Of a stretch of 63,025 nucleotides of DNA, positions 59,547-63,025 are shown one piece after another. The notes beneath the pieces were generated by a model. That model saw only the letters and a list, made by a program, of their open reading frames with translations, did no database searches and was not told the origin of the DNA. Source of the stretch: Collinsella sp. (GTDB taxonomy: Bacteria > Actinomycetota > Coriobacteriia > Coriobacteriales > Coriobacteriaceae); contig DXLV01000007.1 of the NCBI GenBank assembly GCA_019414545.1, positions 1 through 63,025 of the forward strand, written 5' to 3'. The position numbers and the translations under genes were made by a program. The number at the start of each line of letters is the position of its first letter. Position 1 is the first letter of the stretch.

Positions 59547-59580
59547 TTTTCACACTTAGAGAGACTTGAAAGTGTGAAAA
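59547..59580. repeat. 11-bp inverted repeat upstream of the integrase gene
   Basis: TTTTCACACTT (59547-59557) with AAGTGTGAAAA (59570-59580), perfect, 12-nt spacer. It directly abuts the larger palindrome at 59582. Confidence 0.75.
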
Positions 59581-59581
59581 G

Positions 59582-59638
59582 TTTCGATTAGGCTTGCTGG
59601 CAAAGCTTTAAAGGCTTTGCCAGCAAGCCTAATCGAAA
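59582..59638. repeat. 25-bp perfect inverted repeat upstream of the integrase gene
   Basis: Arms 59582-59606 and 59614-59638 are perfect complements (arm begins TTTCGATTAGGCTTGCTGGC), loop of 7. The integrase TTG start lies 18 bp further on. In RNA it would form a very stable stem just before the ribosome-binding site (CGAGGGA). Confidence 0.8.
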
Positions 59639-59656
59639 ATCTAACGAGGGATATGA

Positions 59657-60934
59657 TTGCAGGGATTGATAAAAAAGACCGCTCGCGGCACATCGGAATG
59701 CATCGATAAGAGCAAAGGCGTCTATCGGATTTATTTTTCCCTGGGAAAAGATCCGGAGACAGGACGGTACCGCCGTAGTCCGTCACGCAGGGTTCACTGC
59801 AGAAGCAAGAACCCGAAAAACTGGCCGAGTGAAGTCGCCAAGGCGCTGGAGGCCTATAGAGCTGAACTTGAGGGCGCTTCCAACCGTGGCAATGGTCCTC
59901 TGGGCCTATCAGATTATGCGGACAGGTTTCACGCGAACAGGGAGTCGACCATGGGATCACCTCTTGCTTATGAGCGTGAAGGTTTGGACATTCGTCACAT
60001 ACGCGAGCTGTTCGGCAATCCCGATCTCACTCGGCTTAAATCGGATGACGTTCGCACTGCTTATGCCAAGGCTAGAAAAGAAGGCCGATTCAGCGAAAGT
60101 GAAATTCGCCGCATCCACATCAAGCTCAAACAGGTAATGGAGGATGCCGTCGATAACGACCTCGTGGGCAAAAACCCTTGTAGGGGAGTGAAACTGCCCA
60201 AGCAGAATGTCGAGGCTCGTAAGGCGCTGAGCGCCGATGAGGCGGCAAGGCTTCTTGCGGTCCTTTTGGAGGAGAAGCCATCTTCCTTTATCACATGCAC
60301 AATGCTTCTACTTCTCTGCGGTTTGAGGAAGGGGGAGGCCCTTGGTCTCTCATGGGAGGATTATGACCCCGACGCCAAGACTCTGAGGATAGTAAAGCAA
60401 TATACGAACGACAGGACATTGAGGCCGCCTAAATCAAAGATGAGCAGGCGTAAGATTTCGGTTGGAAATGAACTTGCCGACTATCTGGACAGGTGGAAAG
60501 CCATTCAGCGGAGTGAGTTCGATTCCTTTGCAGTGGGGCAGACTGGAGAAACGCCCATTGTCCATTCCATTGGGATCGTTGACGCCGCCAACGGCAAACG
60601 GGCTCTTGTGACCCGGATGGATGGACATAACTATTCAAGGGCGTTTAGGCTGTTTGCGGCGAAAAACGGCTTCGGTACTTTTAAGGAGAGCAGGGAAGTC
60701 ATTGGGAGTGACGGCGTCAAACGTACCCGCTATACGGGTTATAGCGGGCTGAAGCCTCATGAGCTTAGACATACGCAAGCGACTTTGCTCGTTGGTGCCA
60801 ATGCGGACATTAAGACGATCCAGGCGCGTTTGGGCCATGCTAGCCCATCGACGACGCTGTCTATCTATAGCCACTTTATCGAGGCAAATGACCAGAAGGC
60901 AGCATCAGTGCTGGATGATCTGCTGAAGGGCTAA
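59657..60934 (+). CDS. tyrosine-type site-specific integrase
   Basis: A 425-residue phage/ICE integrase. An N-terminal AP2-like arm-binding region (KKTARGTSECIDKSKGVYRIYFS), a SAM-like core-binding domain (about 80-175), then the catalytic domain with Arg224 (CGLRKGEAL), His368-x-x-Arg371 (HELRHT), His394 (GHASPS) and the nucleophile Tyr404 (SIYSHF). It is complete and next to the tRNA-Thr att site. The start is a TTG at 59657 after CGAGGGA. It ends in a terminator shared with the reverse gene. Confidence 0.95.
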   Translation: MQGLIKKTARGTSECIDKSKGVYRIYFSLGKDPETGRYRRSPSRRVHCRSKNPKNWPSEVAKALEAYRAELEGASNRGNGPLGLSDYADRFHANRESTMGSPLAYEREGLDIRHIRELFGNPDLTRLKSDDVRTAYAKARKEGRFSESEIRRIHIKLKQVMEDAVDNDLVGKNPCRGVKLPKQNVEARKALSADEAARLLAVLLEEKPSSFITCTMLLLLCGLRKGEALGLSWEDYDPDAKTLRIVKQYTNDRTLRPPKSKMSRRKISVGNELADYLDRWKAIQRSEFDSFAVGQTGETPIVHSIGIVDAANGKRALVTRMDGHNYSRAFRLFAAKNGFGTFKESREVIGSDGVKRTRYTGYSGLKPHELRHTQATLLVGANADIKTIQARLGHASPSTTLSIYSHFIEANDQKAASVLDDLLKG

Positions 60935-60942
60935 AAAGGGCT

Positions 60943-60973
60943 AAAAAAGAGGCCCCTTTGGGGCCTCTTTTTT
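60943..60973. terminator. bidirectional terminator between the integrase and the reverse gene
   Basis: A 14-bp perfect stem AAAAAAGAGGCCCC with GGGGCCTCTTTTTT around a 3-nt loop; its right end overlaps the stop codon of the reverse gene. Confidence 0.92.
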
Positions 60974-61736
60974 AAGCGACATTGTTTCGGTAGATCATTG
61001 CGCCATATGGCGGCTCCAGCTCCATAGACTGATAGTAGCTGGCATCTAGAAGGTTGAAATAACAAATGATGGGGGCGGCTAGGTGCTCGTCCATATTTAG
61101 GTAATGTCCCTCATCATCTGTGACCAGTTTGACCTCGTCGCGCATCACGTCGGTCATGCGGGGCCAGAGTTTGGTTGCGCGCTGCAATTTGTCCTTTTGA
61201 CTGTACTCTCCGTTATGGAAGAAGGCAAAATGAGGCGCATCGTATTTTGCGCCGCCGCGAATTTCGATAATTCCGACCTGGCTGCAAGACTTCGCGCATT
61301 CCTCTGTTTCCAATAAAGTCCAAGAGGAGGGGAGGACAGCGTAATCGCCGCCGAGGAGATCGACCCGTCTCATTCCCTGGGGCCTCTCCTCTTTCTCGCA
61401 ATATAAAGAGAAATGGTCGTGGAGCCTCTGGAATTGCTCTCGATAAAGTTCCAATTGACTAAAACTCATTTCTTCTGATCCGTCAACGGGAAGGGCCTTC
61501 ATTTCATTGGTGATTTGCCGAGCTTCCCTGAGGCACGCCTCATCGAGGGCCCTGGCGACCCTCGGCTGCAACCCCGTGAGCAGGTTGCATAGATAGTCGA
61601 TAGCCTCGCCGGTGCTTCTGACTGATTCGGGGTTCTTGAGGCGTAGCTCTTCGATTTTCTCCGGGGTCGTCGCCTGAACAGTTGTTCCGAACTTAATTTT
61701 CCGCATCTTACTTCCGGATAATGGTAAACGTCCCAT
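60972..61736 (-). CDS. element protein of unknown function
   Basis: A 254-residue protein. The N-terminal 45 residues look like a ribbon-helix-helix or short DNA-binding arm (IKFGTTVQATTPEKIEELRLKN). The middle is helical (LDEACLREARQITNEM) and the C-terminal half alpha/beta with YFNLLDASYYQSMELEPPYG. ATG 61736 with TGGAG is chosen over 61751 and 61691. No family is recognised. It is convergent with the integrase gene, so it may be an accessory or regulatory gene of the element. Confidence 0.7.
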   Translation of the reverse strand: MGRLPLSGSKMRKIKFGTTVQATTPEKIEELRLKNPESVRSTGEAIDYLCNLLTGLQPRVARALDEACLREARQITNEMKALPVDGSEEMSFSQLELYREQFQRLHDHFSLYCEKEERPQGMRRVDLLGGDYAVLPSSWTLLETEECAKSCSQVGIIEIRGGAKYDAPHFAFFHNGEYSQKDKLQRATKLWPRMTDVMRDEVKLVTDDEGHYLNMDEHLAAPIICYFNLLDASYYQSMELEPPYGAMIYRNNVA

Positions 61737-61998
61737 AACCACTCCAATCATCGTTGTATATATATTAAATCAGTCAGACAATAAAGTCTATACAGTCAGA
61801 AAGTGAATTAGAAACTAGAACTGTAACTAGATATGATTGTGCAACAGACAGTGTTACAATATAAACAGTAAGCGCCTGACCAGCTTGTTTGAAAGGAGTT
61901 ATTTTATTTTCGGTCATTGATTAAAAAGCCGCCCGCCCTTCCCTATCTAAGTTTGGCGACGAAGGGGGAGGGGCGAGCTAGCCTGAAAGGATTCTACC

Positions 61999-62253
61999 AT
62001 GATTGTAGAGCCTGAACCGTACGCTGCCGTACAAGCATCAACTGCGGTTTCTTCTGATTCCAACTTGGGCCACGAGCGCCTTCTTGGCATCGCTGAAGTG
62101 TGCAAGATAACCGGCTTGAGTCCGGTTACGGCCTCGAAGATGATGAAGGAGAGCGGGCGCGCGATTGCGTTGCACCGCCGCATTTACATCCTTGAATCGA
62201 GCTTCTTTGCATACCTCCATGAATTGGAGGCGAGCGAACCGTGCCGGCTTTAA
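61999..62253 (+). CDS. HTH (excisionase/MerR-like) small DNA-binding protein
   Basis: An 84-residue protein whose second half is a helix-turn-helix of the HTH_17/excisionase kind: LLGIAEVCKITGLSPVTASKMMKESG, then HRRIYILESSFFAYLHEL. Such small proteins direct excision or control early element genes. GAAAGG precedes the ATG. The next gene starts inside its last codons, so it is coupled to the helicase gene. Confidence 0.85.
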   Translation: MIVEPEPYAAVQASTAVSSDSNLGHERLLGIAEVCKITGLSPVTASKMMKESGRAIALHRRIYILESSFFAYLHELEASEPCRL

Positions 62254-63025
62254 ATCCCATGAGCGTCGGCCTCGACGAGACCGCCTTGCGTATCTTAAAG
62301 AATAGGCCGCTTGGGCATATCGAACACGGTGCGCTGGATACTATCCTCGGAGGTCTTCGTCAATACCTGTGCATCGTCCCCGGCGGACCCGGTACGGGTA
62401 AAACAACGTTTATGCAGCAAATCGCCGACGGATGGGCCATTGCTGGCCATCCGGTGGTCATCTTTGAGGGCGAGCTCGGGCGAGACAGCATGCTCGCGAA
62501 GAGCCTCACCCGCATCTCGGGCGGCGAGCTCACGCACGATGATATGAACGGCGATGGCATGTCTGAGGACAAACGCGGGCTCTTCGAGAAGGTTCTCGAC
62601 ATTTACGCCCGCAGCATCGCCGAGCGAATGTATATCATTCCTGGTGAAATTAAATATGCCGGGATGCGAAAGGCAATCGAAGAGGTTGCCGATAAACATG
62701 GCGAACCGCCACTGGTTATTGTTGATTACGCGCAAATCGTCTCTTTGCCGCAGGAACTGCGCATTGCCGACGAGCGTATCGGTCTCAAGCTCGTCGCTTC
62801 CGAGCTCCGCCGAATCGTGGATGAGGCCCATTGTCCGCTCTTCGCTATCTCATCAATTAACCGCGTTAATTACGACAAGCAGACCACCGGGCTTCAGGCG
62901 ATAGGCGGGTGCAACATGTTCGAGTATTCGGCAGATCTCGTTATGTCGCTTTCTATTAAGGGCGATAAGCCCGAAGAGCGTAATGCCAATATGTTGCTTA
63001 AAAAACGGCCCGTCATTGCTTCAAT
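62241..63025 (+). CDS. DnaB-like/RecA-fold helicase (partial, runs off the right edge)
   Basis: At least 261 codons, open to the window end. Start is a GTG at 62241, 10 nt after TTGGAGG and 13 nt inside the HTH gene; ATG 62259 is an alternative. The RecA-like core has Walker A GGPGTGKT (Lys54), EGELGRDSM as the catalytic Glu strand, Walker B LVIVDYAQIV, and SSINR like the DnaB SQLNR motif. It is probably the replicative helicase or its loader of the mobile element. Confidence 0.85.
   Translation, partial: MPALNPMSVGLDETALRILKNRPLGHIEHGALDTILGGLRQYLCIVPGGPGTGKTTFMQQIADGWAIAGHPVVIFEGELGRDSMLAKSLTRISGGELTHDDMNGDGMSEDKRGLFEKVLDIYARSIAERMYIIPGEIKYAGMRKAIEEVADKHGEPPLVIVDYAQIVSLPQELRIADERIGLKLVASELRRIVDEAHCPLFAISSINRVNYDKQTTGLQAIGGCNMFEYSADLVMSLSIKGDKPEERNANMLLKKRPVIAS

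Larger units (their letters stand above)
59385..63025. mobile_element. integrated element in tRNA-Thr (left end; continues past the window)
   Basis: Starts at the tRNA-Thr 3' remnant. It holds a tyrosine integrase beside the att site, a reverse-strand unknown protein, a small HTH protein and a DnaB-like helicase, cut by the window edge. Base composition is lower in GC than the chromosome to the left. Whether it is a prophage, an ICE or a replicative island cannot be told from this part. 59431-59546 hold no gene. Confidence 0.85.

Noticed and set aside
1..63025. CRISPR array, rRNA genes or a complete IS with transposase
   Set aside because: No regularly spaced repeats, no rRNA sequence and no transposase-like ORF were found.

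Overview
The window is a 63-kb stretch of high-GC chromosome ending in an integrated element. Codon use, the mix of genes (archaeal-type TopA, a two-gene Tat system, many PTS operons, a ROK glucokinase, Mn-dependent pyrophosphatase) and the style of the intergenic repeats suggest a gut Coriobacteriia, most likely Collinsella. This is inference from protein and repeat style only; no rRNA is present.

Layout. 0.5-13.4 kb: a DUF2207 membrane protein, GNAT acetyltransferase, purH, an OmpR/Bce-like two-component system, a universal stress protein, uppP and a PcrA/UvrD helicase. 13.7-20.7 kb: manA, then a GntR regulator divergent from a beta-glucoside locus (GH1 phospho-glycosidase, lactose/cellobiose PTS IIC, IIB, IIA) and a ROK sugar kinase. 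20.8-31.1 kb: ppaC, nhaA with an attenuator-like leader, an aspartate aminotransferase, a STAS protein, tatA-tatC, hypA-hypB and a type IA topoisomerase. 31.2-46.4 kb: a zinc-ribbon membrane protein, tmk-holB-ricT, comF, an endonuclease-like protein, a substrate-binding lipoprotein, hpf, a DegV protein, a dehydrogenase with a metal-binding tail, and an NAD-type isocitrate dehydrogenase. 46.4-58.1 kb: an XRE/DUF2975 pair, then a mannose-family PTS, a GntR regulator, an AgaS-like isomerase, a NagA/AgaA deacetylase, a LacX-like epimerase, a LacC-like kinase and a YhcH protein. Together these look like an N-acetylgalactosamine (mucin sugar) pathway through tagatose-6-phosphate. 59.4 kb to the right edge: an element inserted in the 3' end of a tRNA-Thr gene, with integrase, an HTH protein and a DnaB-like helicase cut by the window edge.

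The non-coding DNA is unusually rich. Three intergenic elements of about 220-230 bp (2581, 23464, 38059) share about 30-bp terminal inverted repeats, while their interiors look unrelated. A second element of about 100 nt follows the stop codons of purH and pcrA within 1-2 nt; its nested stems differ in sequence between the copies but keep pairing. A REP-like family with a GTCCC/GGGAC core recurs in at least seven places. A 43-codon remnant of a second nagA lies behind the LacC-like kinase. Two copies of a TGGT-N4-ACCA palindrome mark the probable regulon of the GntR protein at 51.4 kb.
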